Assembly (NCBI RefSeq): GCF_039543385.1
Contig: NZ_BAABJQ010000031.1
Span: 46,482 to 110,481, forward strand
DNA: 64,000 nucleotides
Source: Rugosimonospora acidiphila
GTDB taxonomy: Bacteria; Actinomycetota; Actinomycetes; Mycobacteriales; Micromonosporaceae
Direction of reading: 5' to 3'
The translations under genes were made by a program, and so were the position numbers. Below the pieces are notes generated by a model that was not told the origin of the DNA, did no database searches, and was given only the letters and a program-made list of their open reading frames with translations. Each line of letters begins with the position of its first letter. Position 1 is the stretch's first letter. Below are positions 33,947 to 43,224 of this stretch, in pieces.

Positions 33947-35043
33947 AGGTTTCGGGTCGAGTGGTCACGCCGGAGGGCGTGCTCGACGGCGGCGAGGTGT
34001 CGATCGACGGCGACCTGATCGTCGCGGTGGGGCCCGGCCAGGATGCCGACAACGGGCACTGGATCGTGCCGGGCTTCGTCGACATCCACGTGCACGGCGG
34101 CGGCGGACACAGCTTCACCACCGGCGACGCCGACGAGGCCCGGAAGGCGGCCGACTTCCACCTCCACCACGGCACCACCACGATGCTGGCCAGCCTGGTC
34201 AGCTCCCCGTACGAGCTGATGCTGTCCGCCACCCGGCAGTTCGCCCCGCTGGTGGACGAGGGCGTGCTGGCCGGCGTCCACTTCGAGGGGCCGTACCTGT
34301 CCGAGTTGCGCTGCGGCGCGCAGAACCCGACCTTCCTGCGCGACCCCTCGACCGAGGAGCTGACCGAGCTGATCCGGGCCGGCGCGGGCGCGGTCCGGAT
34401 GGTGACCATCGCTCCCGAGCGCGCCGGCGCGATCGAGGCGATCCGACTGCTGGTCGGGCACGGGGTGGTGGCCGCGCTCGGGCACACCGACGCGTCGTAC
34501 GAGCAGACCCTCGCCGGGGTGGCGGCCGGCGCCACGGTCGGTACTCACGTCTTCAACGGCATGCGCCCGCCGCACCACCGGGCACCCGGCCCGGTCTTCG
34601 CGCTGCTCGGCGCGCCCAGCGTGGTCTGCGAGTTCATCGCCGACGGCACCCACCTGCACGACGGCACGCTGGCCTTCGCGACCGGGGTGACCGGGCCGCG
34701 GCGGGCAGCCCTGATCACCGACGCGATGTCCGCGGCCGGCATGAGCGACGGCACGTACGAGCTGGGCGGCCTGGCGGTCACCGTGGCCGACGGCGTGGCC
34801 CGGCTGGCGGGCAAGGACTCCATCGCCGGCAGCACGCTGACCATGGACGCCGCGCTGCGCCGGGCGATCGGCGCCGGGGTGTCCATGGTGGACGCGTGCC
34901 AGATGGCGTCCACCACGCCGGCCGCCGCGATCGGGCTGGACGCGACCGTCGGAGCCCTGCGCGCCGGCCTGCGGGCCGATCTGGTCGAGCTGTCGGAGGA
35001 CTTCCAGGTGGTGCGGGTGATGCGCGGCGGTGCGTGGGTGTGA
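33943..35043 (+). CDS. nagA: N-acetylhexosamine-6-phosphate deacetylase (NagA/AgaA family)
   Basis: An amidohydrolase of 366 residues removing acetate from N-acetylglucosamine- or N-acetylgalactosamine-6-phosphate. Metal-site motifs are in order: DIHVHGGGGHSF near residue 46, the Glu in HFEGPYL near 109, AALGHTDAS near 177, THVFNGMRP near 198 and the catalytic Asp in LITDAMSAAG near 258. GTG 33943 overlaps the kinase stop (GTGA), which fixes the start. Whether the natural substrate is the gluco or galacto isomer is inferred from the kinase and aldolase genes that follow, which favour the galacto route. Confidence 0.92.
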   Translation: MKVSGRVVTPEGVLDGGEVSIDGDLIVAVGPGQDADNGHWIVPGFVDIHVHGGGGHSFTTGDADEARKAADFHLHHGTTTMLASLVSSPYELMLSATRQFAPLVDEGVLAGVHFEGPYLSELRCGAQNPTFLRDPSTEELTELIRAGAGAVRMVTIAPERAGAIEAIRLLVGHGVVAALGHTDASYEQTLAGVAAGATVGTHVFNGMRPPHHRAPGPVFALLGAPSVVCEFIADGTHLHDGTLAFATGVTGPRRAALITDAMSAAGMSDGTYELGGLAVTVADGVARLAGKDSIAGSTLTMDAALRRAIGAGVSMVDACQMASTTPAAAIGLDATVGALRAGLRADLVELSEDFQVVRVMRGGAWV

Positions 35044-35984
35044 TCCTCACCGTCACGCTCAACGCCGCCCTGGACGTCACCTATCAGGTACCGCGGCTGC
35101 GCCCGGGCGAGGTGCACCGGGTCGCGGGCGTACACGAGCGGCCCGGCGGCAAGGGCGTGAACGTGGCGAGGGTGCTCCACGGCCTGAACGAGCCGGTGCT
35201 CGCCACCGGCCTGGTCGGGGGCGGCACCGGCGCGGCGATCCGTACCCTGCTCGGCGAGATCCGGCACTCCTTCGTGGACATCGCCGGGATCTCCCGGCGC
35301 ACCACCGTCGTGGTGGACGGCTCGTCGACCACCGGGTTCTGGGAGCCCGGGCCGGAGGTGTCCGGGCCGGAGTGGGAGTCCTTCGTCGCTCACTACGCCG
35401 CCCTGCTGCGGATCAGCCGGGTCGTGGTGCTGTCCGGAAGCCTGCCGCCCGGCCTGCCGGTCGACGCCTACGCCAGGCTCATCGAGCTGGCCCGCTCGGT
35501 AGAGGTGCCGGTCGTACTCGACGCCTCCGGCGAGCCGCTGGCCGCGGGGGTCGCGGCCGGCCCGGACATCGTCAAGCCGAACGCCCACGAGCTGGCCATC
35601 ATGTCCGGAATGGCGGTCGGCGCCTTCGAGGCGGGCGCCGTGGAACTGGTCGAGGCGGAGGCGGTGGCTGCGGCCGACGCCGTACGGGACGGTGGCCGCA
35701 CCGCCGTGGTGGCCTCGCTCGGGCCGCACGGCCTGGTCGCGTCCACCGGCGACGGGCGGTGGCACGCCCGGCCGGCCGCGGCGCTCACGGGCAATCCGAC
35801 CGGCGCCGGTGACGCCGCCGTCGCCGCGCTCGCCTTCGGGCTGGCCTATCGGGTGCCCTGGCCCCAGCGGCTGGCCGACGCCGTCGGCCTGTCCGGTGCG
35901 GCCGTGCTGAACCCGGTGGCCGGAACTATCTCGCAGACCGACTACGCCAGACTGCGCCGCGCCGCCGACGTACGGGAGGTTTGA
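35040..35984 (+). CDS. PfkB-family phosphosugar kinase (tagatose-6-phosphate / 1-phosphofructokinase type)
   Basis: A 314-residue ribokinase-fold enzyme of the LacC/FruK group. The opening ILTVTLNAALDVTYQV is diagnostic of this group. RPGGKGVNVARVL gives PfkB motif 1, and GNPTGAGDAAVAAL carries the anion hole and catalytic Asp of motif 2. In this operon it would phosphorylate tagatose-6-phosphate to tagatose-1,6-bisphosphate. Fructose-1-phosphate kinase activity is the main alternative, but no fructose PTS gene is present. GTG 35040 overlaps the deacetylase stop; its own stop overlaps the aldolase ATG. Confidence 0.88.
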   Translation: MILTVTLNAALDVTYQVPRLRPGEVHRVAGVHERPGGKGVNVARVLHGLNEPVLATGLVGGGTGAAIRTLLGEIRHSFVDIAGISRRTTVVVDGSSTTGFWEPGPEVSGPEWESFVAHYAALLRISRVVVLSGSLPPGLPVDAYARLIELARSVEVPVVLDASGEPLAAGVAAGPDIVKPNAHELAIMSGMAVGAFEAGAVELVEAEAVAAADAVRDGGRTAVVASLGPHGLVASTGDGRWHARPAAALTGNPTGAGDAAVAALAFGLAYRVPWPQRLADAVGLSGAAVLNPVAGTISQTDYARLRRAADVREV

Positions 35985-36820
35985 TGCCGCTCGTTCCAAC
36001 GGCCGAGCTGGTGGTCCCCGGTACCGGGATCGGCGCGTTCAACGTGATCACCCTGGAGCACGCCGAGGCGATCGTGGCCGGCGCCACGGCCGCGAACCGG
36101 CCGGTGATCCTTCAGATCAGCGAGAACGCGGTGCGCTTTCACGCCGGCGCGCTCGGGCCGGTGGCCGCGGCGGCCCGGGCGGTCGCCGGCGCCGCGACCG
36201 TGGGCGTGGCGCTGCACCTGGATCACGTGAAGTCTCCTGACCTGCTGCGGCAGGCACCGGAGCACGGGTTCGGCTCGGTGATGGCGGACTTCTCCGAGCT
36301 GTCCTACCTCGACAACGTGGCGGCCACCCGGGAGGCGGCCGAGTTCGCCCACGGGCACGGGTTGTGGATCGAGAGCGAGCTGGGTGCGGTCGGCGGCAAG
36401 GACGGCGCCCCGCCGCCTCCCCCGCACGCGCCCGGCGCCCGCACCGACCCGGCCGAGGCGGCCGACTATGTCAAGGCCACCGGGGTCGACGCGCTGGCGG
36501 TCGCGGTGGGCTCGTCGCACGCCATGACCAGCCGGGGTGCCGAACTGGACTTCGAGCTGATCGCCGCCCTGCGGGCCGCGGTGCCGGTGCCGCTGGTGCT
36601 GCACGGCTCGTCCGGGGTGACCGACGCCGGGCTGCGGCGGGCGGTGGCCGCGGGCATCGTGAAGGTGAACGTGGGTACGGCGCTGAACGTGGCCTTCACC
36701 GGCGCCGTCCGGGGCGCCCTGGCGGCCGATCCGGCGGTGGTGGACCCGCGCCGGTACCTCGCGAAGGGCCGGGACGCGATGGCCGGGACGGTAGCCGCGT
36801 TCCTGTCCGTCCTGGCCTGA
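35984..36820 (+). CDS. Class II fructose/tagatose-bisphosphate aldolase
   Basis: A 278-residue zinc aldolase of the GatY/KbaY/Fba class II family, splitting a ketose-1,6-bisphosphate into dihydroxyacetone phosphate and glyceraldehyde-3-phosphate. GAFNVITLEHAEAIVAGA opens the barrel. VALHLDHVKSPDLL carries the catalytic Asp and first zinc His. ESELGAVGGKDG, LVLHGSSGV (zinc His) and KVNVGTALNVAF (substrate phosphate loop) follow. ATG 35984 shares one base with the previous stop. As last gene of the operon it delivers triose phosphates to glycolysis. Confidence 0.9.
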   Translation: MPLVPTAELVVPGTGIGAFNVITLEHAEAIVAGATAANRPVILQISENAVRFHAGALGPVAAAARAVAGAATVGVALHLDHVKSPDLLRQAPEHGFGSVMADFSELSYLDNVAATREAAEFAHGHGLWIESELGAVGGKDGAPPPPPHAPGARTDPAEAADYVKATGVDALAVAVGSSHAMTSRGAELDFELIAALRAAVPVPLVLHGSSGVTDAGLRRAVAAGIVKVNVGTALNVAFTGAVRGALAADPAVVDPRRYLAKGRDAMAGTVAAFLSVLA

Positions 36821-36830
36821 TCAAGCCTCA

Positions 36831-36858
36831 CCGGTCCCGATCCGGGGACGGGGACCGG
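36831..36858. terminator. Hairpin at the end of the amino-sugar operon
   Basis: Arms ccggtccc and gggaccgg around a 12-base loop, ten bases after the aldolase stop and just before the convergent PAP2 stop. It can act for both strands. Confidence 0.6.
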
Positions 36859-36859
36859 G

Positions 36860-37615
36860 TTAGCGGCGGCCGGCCAACTCCGGGCTCCGCCCGCCGCGCG
36901 GGTCGGCCGGCCGGCCGGTACCCAGGCCCGGTCCGGCCCATCCTGCCGCGGCGAGCCTGCGCCCCAGGGGCAGGTCGTCCCACGGGATCCGGTGCATGAT
37001 CCGGTCCAAGACCAGGCCTAGCAGCAGCCCGGCCACGGTGTCGGTGAGCCAGTGGAAGCTGAGGTAGACAGTGGTGACCGCGAGGACGCTGGGCGGCACC
37101 ACCCGGATCACCCGTCGCCAGCCCACCGGTACCCAGGCGGTGAGCAGCAGCGCCAGCAGCCCGTACCAGACGATCGAGTTGACCAGGTGGCCCGACGGGT
37201 ACGAGACGCCGCCGACGCCGAAGTAGCCGCGCGCCCAGGCCCGGCCGGCGTGCACCACGTTGGCGTCCGCCGCCGGGCGATCGGTGAGGTCCTTGAGCGG
37301 GGTGAGGACGCCGAAGGTCAGCGCGAACGCGACGATGACCGGCAGCACCGGGCGCACCGAGCGCCGCCGCCAGGCCAGCAGCAGCGCCAGGATGCCGCAG
37401 ATGCTGGTGAGCCAGCCGCCCTGGCCGAGGTGGTTGCCGACCCAGGCGGGCCAGTAGAGGACCCCCGGGCGGTGGTGGTCGAACCAGTCGCGCAGCGCGA
37501 CATCGATCCCGATCAGGGCATGGTTCGCGACCCCGATCGTGATCGCCACGAAGGCAGCCAGCAGCAGCCCGTCGAACCACCAGCTCGCCGGCCTGACCCG
37601 CTTGATCGCCGCCAC
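36860..37615 (-). CDS. PAP2-family membrane phosphatase
   Basis: A 251-residue integral membrane protein with about six hydrophobic helices and the PAP2 phosphatase signature. Motif 1 lies in LKDLTDRPAAD (K-x6-RP form). Motif 2 is SYPSGHLVNS (PSGH) near residue 140. Motif 3 is LSFHWLTDTVAGL (SxxxHxxxD form) near residue 185. Such proteins dephosphorylate undecaprenyl pyrophosphate, phosphatidate or related lipid phosphates at the outer face of the membrane. The exact lipid cannot be told. The tail after residue 220 is Arg/Gly-rich. GTG 37615 is the start. Confidence 0.88.
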   Translation of the reverse strand: MAAIKRVRPASWWFDGLLLAAFVAITIGVANHALIGIDVALRDWFDHHRPGVLYWPAWVGNHLGQGGWLTSICGILALLLAWRRRSVRPVLPVIVAFALTFGVLTPLKDLTDRPAADANVVHAGRAWARGYFGVGGVSYPSGHLVNSIVWYGLLALLLTAWVPVGWRRVIRVVPPSVLAVTTVYLSFHWLTDTVAGLLLGLVLDRIMHRIPWDDLPLGRRLAAAGWAGPGLGTGRPADPRGGRSPELAGRR

Positions 37616-37644
37616 CCGACCAGGGTACCGGGCCAGGCCAGCCG

Positions 37645-38829
37645 CTAGATCAGGCTACGGATCTTCGGGTAGATGAGGTCGATCCGCACCCCGGAGTCGG
37701 GACAGCCCCCGAAATGGTGCAGGGCGACGACTTTATCGCTATTCCAGGAGATCACCGGCGACCCGGACGATCCGCCCGAGGTGTCGCAGTAGTACGACAC
37801 GTCGGTGCCCTTCGCGTACCCGTTGGCCACCGGCGAGACGACCTCACAGGCGCCGCTGCCGCTCGGCCCCGAGCCCGTGGCGATCACGGTCGGGTCGCCG
37901 TTCGCGTGCTGGGGCACGTACAGCTGCTCGCCCGGCTTCGGGTCGCGCACGTCCAGCGACAGGTACCCGAACGGCCGCACGGCCGCGAAATTCTGCACGC
38001 TGAACAGCGTGAAGTCGAGCGTGGCGTCGGTGAACAGCACCTCGTCTCCGGTCACCTTGACCGGCTTGGTGATCGTGTCTCCGCCGCAGATCAGGCACTC
38101 GTCGTTGAACCAGATCTCGGTGTCGCGCGCGCTCGCGGTGGTGGACAGGCAGTGGTTGTCGGTCATCATCCGGTTGTCCGGGCCGACCCGCCAGGCGGTG
38201 CACAGCCGCATGCCGTCGATGAGCAGCAGGGCCACCGCGCGGGAGTTGCCGTACGCCACCGGGTGCGAGCCCTTGAAGCAGGCCGCGTCCGCGGCGGGGC
38301 CGGTGGCGCACCGGGCCTGGCCGTCTGCGCCCCGGTGCATGGCGGTCACCGCCGCGTCCCGGTGGGACTGCTCGACCTTGCGCTGGGCCGCCCGCTCGGC
38401 GGGCGTGAAGCCGCGGGCGATCTTGTCCACCACGACGTGCGTGAGCTTGCCCCGGACGGTCAGCACCGCGGTGTCACCGTCGACCGACATCAGCCACCGG
38501 TCGATCACCGCGGCGCCGTACCTGGCCGACTGGCCGCCGGACCGGTCGGTGACCGTCAGGTACTCCCCCGGCAGCAGCAGCATCTTGACGTGCACCTTGA
38601 CGTAGGAGGCGCCGGGGTAGGACAGGACCACCGGGTGCCCCTCGGCGACGCTGTGCTGCATGGTCGCGGTGACCCCGACCGTGGCGATCCCACCGGCCTG
38701 CGCCCGCAGCGCGGTGGTCTTCGCCGGGGCGCGGAGCGACTCCGGCGCGATGGGCCGCTTCCCCTGCGATGCCAGGCCGCCCAGCCCGAGCAGCACCACG
38801 ACCCCGACAATGGCCAGACCGGTACGCAT
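37645..38829 (-). CDS. Secreted trypsin-like serine protease
   Basis: A 394-residue exported protein with a signal-anchor-like start (residues about 4-20, LAIVGVVVLLGLGGLA). After a propeptide-like region of about 170 residues, the chymotrypsin-fold catalytic triad is visible: His in MMTDNHCL, Asp in DATLDFTLF and Ser in DTSGGSSGSPVI. Paired cysteines (CLICGG, CEVV...YYCDT, GGCPDSG) suggest disulfides. This layout resembles bacterial V8/Lys-C-like proteases with long N-terminal regions. ATG 38829 is preceded by GGGGAAAGGG. No regulatory neighbour is evident. Confidence 0.88.
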   Translation of the reverse strand: MRTGLAIVGVVVLLGLGGLASQGKRPIAPESLRAPAKTTALRAQAGGIATVGVTATMQHSVAEGHPVVLSYPGASYVKVHVKMLLLPGEYLTVTDRSGGQSARYGAAVIDRWLMSVDGDTAVLTVRGKLTHVVVDKIARGFTPAERAAQRKVEQSHRDAAVTAMHRGADGQARCATGPAADAACFKGSHPVAYGNSRAVALLLIDGMRLCTAWRVGPDNRMMTDNHCLSTTASARDTEIWFNDECLICGGDTITKPVKVTGDEVLFTDATLDFTLFSVQNFAAVRPFGYLSLDVRDPKPGEQLYVPQHANGDPTVIATGSGPSGSGACEVVSPVANGYAKGTDVSYYCDTSGGSSGSPVISWNSDKVVALHHFGGCPDSGVRIDLIYPKIRSLI

Positions 38830-38910
38830 CGCCCTTTCCCCTCAGATCCGACTATCTCCCTGAATGTGTAACGAATCACTGCGGGGCGCGTCGCGCAACA
38901 AACCTTTGTC

Positions 38911-40188
38911 ATGCTGGTATCCGTGCGCATCACGTCCGCCGTGTTCGACCCGGCCCTGCTGGATCTGCCCTGGACCACCCCGCTGGAGGAGTGGCCGGAG
39001 GATCGGCTGGTGCTGCTGCCCCGGGGCATCTCCCGGCACGTCGTGCGGTTCGTGCGGCTGAACTCCACGGTGTACGCCGTGAAGGAGACCGGCGAGCGGG
39101 TGGCCCAGCGGGAGTACGACCTGCTACGGGCGCTGGAGCGGATCGGGGCGCCGAGCGTGGAGGCGGTGGCCATCGTCGCCGACCGGCTCGACCCGACCGG
39201 GGAGCCCCTGGATCCGGTGCTGGTCACCCGGCACCTGCAGTTCTCGCTGCCGTACCGGGCGCTGTTCTCCCACACGCTGCGCCCGGACACCATGACCCGA
39301 CTGCTGGACGCCCTGGCCGCCCTGCTGGTCAGGCTGCACCTCGCCGGCTTCTTCTGGGGCGACGTGTCGCTGTCCAACACCCTGTTCCGCCGGGACGCCG
39401 GGGCGTTCGCCGCCTACCTGGTCGACGCGGAGACCGGCGCCCTGCACGAGAGGCTGTCCACCGGGCAGCGGCGCGAGGACGTGGAACTGGCCCGGGTGAA
39501 CATCTTCGGCGAGATGCTCGACCTGCAGGCCGCCGAGCTGCTGCACGAGTCGATCGACCCGGAGGCGGTCGCGGACGACGTGGTGCGCCGGTACGAGTCG
39601 CTGTGGCACGAGGTCACCTACGAGCAGGAGGTGGACGGCGGCAACGAGGTGCGTCACCACGTGGAGAAGCGGATCCGGCGGCTGAACGAGCTCGGCTTCG
39701 ACGTCGGTGAGCTGCAGCTGTCGGTGCGCGACGACGGGCAGCGGTACTCGGTGCGCCCGAAGGTGGTGGACGCCGGGCACCACACCCGCCGGCTGCTGCG
39801 CCTGACCGGCCTGGACGCCGAGGAGAACCAGGCCCGGAAGCTGCTCAACGACCTGGACACGTACCGGGCCGAGTCGGAGTTGGACGACGAGCAGCAGGCC
39901 GCGCACCGGTGGCTGACCGAGGTGTTCGAGCCCGTGGTCCGGGCGGTGCCCGCGCACCTGCGGGGCAAGCTGGAGCCCACCGAACTGTTCGTGCAGGTGA
40001 TCGAGCACCGGTGGCGGCTGTCGGAGCGGTCCGGCCGGGACGTGGGGCTGGCTCCGGCCGTCCAGTCGTACCTGGCCGACGTCCTCACCCATCGGCCGGA
40101 CGAGCAGGCCGTGCTGGGCTACGCGGTCGGCCCGCCGACCCAGGACCTGCCGGTGATCAAGGACGATCCGGTGGGGGTTGAGGGCTGA
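38911..40188 (+). CDS. DUF4032 protein with kinase-like motif
   Basis: A 425-residue soluble protein of the actinobacterial DUF4032 family. The N-terminal half resembles the lipopolysaccharide-kinase/APH protein kinase fold: VYAVKETGERVAQREYDLL looks like the lysine strand and following helix. FFWGDVSLSNTLFRRDAG resembles the catalytic loop (HGD-like, here WGD, then N), and YLVDAETG could be the metal-binding Asp strand. The second half is DUF4032 proper. Substrate unknown. A GTG at 38923 is an alternative start. Its 3' end overlaps the convergent channel gene by 32 bases. Confidence 0.82.
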   Translation: MLVSVRITSAVFDPALLDLPWTTPLEEWPEDRLVLLPRGISRHVVRFVRLNSTVYAVKETGERVAQREYDLLRALERIGAPSVEAVAIVADRLDPTGEPLDPVLVTRHLQFSLPYRALFSHTLRPDTMTRLLDALAALLVRLHLAGFFWGDVSLSNTLFRRDAGAFAAYLVDAETGALHERLSTGQRREDVELARVNIFGEMLDLQAAELLHESIDPEAVADDVVRRYESLWHEVTYEQEVDGGNEVRHHVEKRIRRLNELGFDVGELQLSVRDDGQRYSVRPKVVDAGHHTRRLLRLTGLDAEENQARKLLNDLDTYRAESELDDEQQAAHRWLTEVFEPVVRAVPAHLRGKLEPTELFVQVIEHRWRLSERSGRDVGLAPAVQSYLADVLTHRPDEQAVLGYAVGPPTQDLPVIKDDPVGVEG

Positions 40189-42016
40189 CCGGCCCGACGT
40201 CGGTCCGCTCAAGGTCCGGCGGGTCAGTGGCCGGGGTCGACTGCGCCACCAGGCGGCCCAGGCCGGATCTGGTCGCCACCACGATCAACCGCTCCCCCGG
40301 GGACAGCGGGCGGTCGGGCGACGGCGCCCAGACGGCGTCGCGGAACTCACCGGCCGTGACCGCGATGATCCGCGCTTCGCCGCTGTGCTGCGCCGCCGCG
40401 ACCGTACGGCCGCACAGCGCCGCGCCCGGCTCGACGGGTACCTCGGCCACCAGCAGCACCCGGCGCTTGACCGGGAACGTACCGATCACCTCGCGCTCCA
40501 GCATCGCCGCGGCGAACGCGGGCGCGGCGAGGTAGGACACGCTCTTCGAGCTGGTGACCCCGAAGACGCGCTGGATCCGGTCGGCGAACCCGCCGTCGAA
40601 CAGCCGCAGCACCACCCGCAGACCCCTGTTCAGGCTGCGGGCGTGCAGCGCCGCCTCCAGGTTGATCACGTCGTCGGTGGACAGCACCACCAGCGAGCGG
40701 GCCGTGCCGGCCGACGCCTCCTGCAGGGTCTCGACCCGGCTGGCGTCTCCGATGATCAAAGGGATGCCCAGGTCGCGTGCCAGTTGTACGCCCCGGGCCT
40801 GGTCCAGCCGGTCGATGGCGACCACCGGTACCCCCAGGTCGTGCAGTTGCTGGATGACCCGGGTACCCACGTTGCCCAGGCCGACCACCACCACGTGGTC
40901 GGCGATCGGCACCCGCAGCCCGCCCAGCGCCAGCGCCAGCCGGGCGTTGACCACCGCCTCGACCACCGCCGCGGTGACCACCGGGATCATCGCGAGCCCG
41001 GCCAGCATCACCACCACCTGCAGCACCTGCACGGTGACCCGGCCGTTCGGGTCCGGATCCACCCCGCCGACGGTGTCCAGCACCGTGAGGTAGAACGCCT
41101 GCCAGAGGGACAGCAGCCCGCTGCTCTGCCAGGCGAGCAGCACGGTGCCGACCACCACCACCCCTAGCAGGATCAGCGTGGCGATCCGCAGGTTGCGGCT
41201 GAGTACCGAGCCGAACAACCGGCCCGCCGCCAGCCGCCGGTACCGGTTCGCCAGCCGGGCTCGCCGGTTCGCGCCGCGCACCGCCGCCTCCGCCTGCTCG
41301 TCCGCCCGGTGCGCGCCGGGCCCGCCGTCCGCGACGGCCAGCACCAGGTCGCAGCGCGCCTGATCGGGCGGCAGCAGCACCGGCTCGGGGCCGACGGTGG
41401 TGTCGGCCAGCCCGCAGATCACCTTGCCGGGCGCGACATCCTCGCGGCGGGCCAGGTACAGCGTGCGCCCGGGCAGGCGGATGTAGCTGGGCGCCACCTC
41501 GCCGAGCGCCGACGCGACGAATGCCGGGGCCGCGATCGAGGCGTCGGACAGCACCCGGCAGTTCTTGAACAGATTCCTGATGCCGTACCCGAGGCTCATG
41601 TTGAACATCCGGATGACCACGCGGATGTTGGGGTTGAGCTCCTGCGCCTGCAGCGCGGCATCCAGGTTGCCGACGTCGTCCTGCCGCACCAGAGCCAGCG
41701 CGGCGGCGGCGGCGATCTTCGCCCGGCGGAACGCGTCGGCGTCCAGCCGGGGAGCCTCCACGATCCGCACGCCGCTCATCGCGTCCAGCTCCGGCCCGTG
41801 GCCGCGCGCCTTCGACGGCAGGATCACGGTGACCTGCCGCTGGTAGCGCACGGCCAGCTCCTCCACGAGCCGGTACGCCAGCGGGTCGTCGCCGCAGACC
41901 ACGTAGTGCCGGGACGGCTCGGAAGCGTTGTCGCGCGCGGCGAGCAGCCGCCGCCGGGCCTGCGCCACCAGTTCGGGCGCGCGACCTGATCGGCGTCGGA
42001 ATCCGTTGGTGGCCAC
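40157..42016 (-). CDS. CASTOR/POLLUX-like ion channel with paired TrkA/RCK domains
   Basis: A 619-residue membrane protein. Residues about 35-150 form a Rossmann RCK/TrkA-N domain (HYVVCGDDPLAYRLVEEL). Two hydrophobic segments (residues about 267-290 and 330-355) flank a pore-loop-like WQAFYLTVLDTVGGVDPD. A second RCK domain follows from residue 367 (HVVVVGLGNVGTRVIQQL). The pore loop has TVGG where classical potassium channels have TVGYG. Two-helix/RCK proteins of this layout belong to the CASTOR/POLLUX-type channels, which conduct cations and respond to ligands bound at RCK. Ion selectivity cannot be read here. Confidence 0.85.
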   Translation of the reverse strand: MATNGFRRRSGRAPELVAQARRRLLAARDNASEPSRHYVVCGDDPLAYRLVEELAVRYQRQVTVILPSKARGHGPELDAMSGVRIVEAPRLDADAFRRAKIAAAAALALVRQDDVGNLDAALQAQELNPNIRVVIRMFNMSLGYGIRNLFKNCRVLSDASIAAPAFVASALGEVAPSYIRLPGRTLYLARREDVAPGKVICGLADTTVGPEPVLLPPDQARCDLVLAVADGGPGAHRADEQAEAAVRGANRRARLANRYRRLAAGRLFGSVLSRNLRIATLILLGVVVVGTVLLAWQSSGLLSLWQAFYLTVLDTVGGVDPDPNGRVTVQVLQVVVMLAGLAMIPVVTAAVVEAVVNARLALALGGLRVPIADHVVVVGLGNVGTRVIQQLHDLGVPVVAIDRLDQARGVQLARDLGIPLIIGDASRVETLQEASAGTARSLVVLSTDDVINLEAALHARSLNRGLRVVLRLFDGGFADRIQRVFGVTSSKSVSYLAAPAFAAAMLEREVIGTFPVKRRVLLVAEVPVEPGAALCGRTVAAAQHSGEARIIAVTAGEFRDAVWAPSPDRPLSPGERLIVVATRSGLGRLVAQSTPATDPPDLERTDVGPVSPQPPPDRP

Positions 42017-42149
42017 GCCGAAATGTTAACGACGCATCACCAGGTGCCACCGCCATTGACATCGCGCCGCGATCCATCGGCCGGAACCCATCGGCCCGCG
42101 CCCTCGGCCGCGCGCCCGGCGGCGGCTCGGCCGGGGGCGCGGCGGCGGC

Positions 42150-43208
42150 TCAGCCGCGCGGCGGTGCGGACGATGCGCGCTGCACCAGGCTGGCCGGCAC
42201 GCGAACGGTCCTGGTGCTGACCGCCTGCTCGTCCAGCAGCAGCTCCATGCCTCGCCGGCCGATCTCCTCCAGCGGAAGGTGAATGGTGCTCAGCGCGGGC
42301 TGCACGTCGGCGGTGAGCGCGATGTCGTCGAAGCCCACCACCGACACATCGTCGGGTACCGACAGCTTCAGATCGTCGCGCAGGGCGGCGAGCACCCCGA
42401 CCGCCATCACGTCGTTGAGCGCGAAGATCGCGGTGAGTTCGGAATCGCGACCGAGCAGCTCGATGGCTGCCGCGCGGCCCCCCTCGCGGGTGAAGTCAGC
42501 CTTGGCGATCTGCTCCGCCGGCAGCTCGATGTCGAGCGCCCGCAGCTGATCCCGGAAGCCGCGCAGCCGCTCCTGGTTCACCAGCAGGTTGGCCGGGCCG
42601 CTGACCACCCCGATGCGCCGGTGGCCGAGGTCGGTCAGGTGCTGCGCGGCCAGCCGACCGCCGTCGCGGTGATCGGGCAGCACGGCGTCGGTGGTGAAGC
42701 CGTGCGGGCTGATGCACGCGACGCGGCCGCCGAGGCCGGCCAGCAGGTCCAGCTCGCGGTGCAGCTTCGACTGGTAGCTGCGCTCGGTGAAGCCGCTGCC
42801 GAACAGGAGCACCCCGCGGGCGCGCTGGGCCCTCAGACGGGCGACGTAGTCCAGCTCCAGCAGCGGGTCGCGGAAGGTGTTGCAGACCAGCACGAGCAGC
42901 CCGCTCTCGTGGGCCTCCCGCATGGCACCGATGGCCAGCGCGGAGAAGTACGGGTCGGCGATGTCGTGCACGATCAAGCCGACGACGGGCGTGGTGGCGC
43001 GGGCGAGCGCCTGGGCCGGCCCGTGAGATGTGTACCCGAGGTGCCGCGCGGCCTTCTCCACCCGCTCGCGCAGCTCGGCGGTGACCACTCGGGTGCCTCC
43101 GTGCAGCGCCCGCGAGGCGGTCGCCAACGACACCCCCGCCTCGGTCGCGACATCCTGCAACGTGACCGCCGTGACTAGGCCGGTGACCCTTGACCGCTTC
43201 GTTCCCAC
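42150..43208 (-). CDS. LacI-family transcriptional regulator
   Basis: A 352-residue repressor-type protein. The helix-turn-helix is at residues about 14-35 (VTLQDVATEAGVSLATASRAL), followed by the hinge helix. A periplasmic-binding-like sensor domain spans about 70-345 (VVGLIVHDIADPYFSALAIGAM, GFDDIALTADVQPALSTIHLP). It is divergent from the oxidoreductase operon. A perfect 14-bp palindrome with the LacI-type central CG step lies 17 bases upstream of its start, suggesting control of itself and the operon. The inducer is probably the unknown sugar or cyclitol degraded by the operon. Confidence 0.93.
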   Translation of the reverse strand: MGTKRSRVTGLVTAVTLQDVATEAGVSLATASRALHGGTRVVTAELRERVEKAARHLGYTSHGPAQALARATTPVVGLIVHDIADPYFSALAIGAMREAHESGLLVLVCNTFRDPLLELDYVARLRAQRARGVLLFGSGFTERSYQSKLHRELDLLAGLGGRVACISPHGFTTDAVLPDHRDGGRLAAQHLTDLGHRRIGVVSGPANLLVNQERLRGFRDQLRALDIELPAEQIAKADFTREGGRAAAIELLGRDSELTAIFALNDVMAVGVLAALRDDLKLSVPDDVSVVGFDDIALTADVQPALSTIHLPLEEIGRRGMELLLDEQAVSTRTVRVPASLVQRASSAPPRG

Positions 43209-43224
43209 GCCCGTAGTCTAGGCC

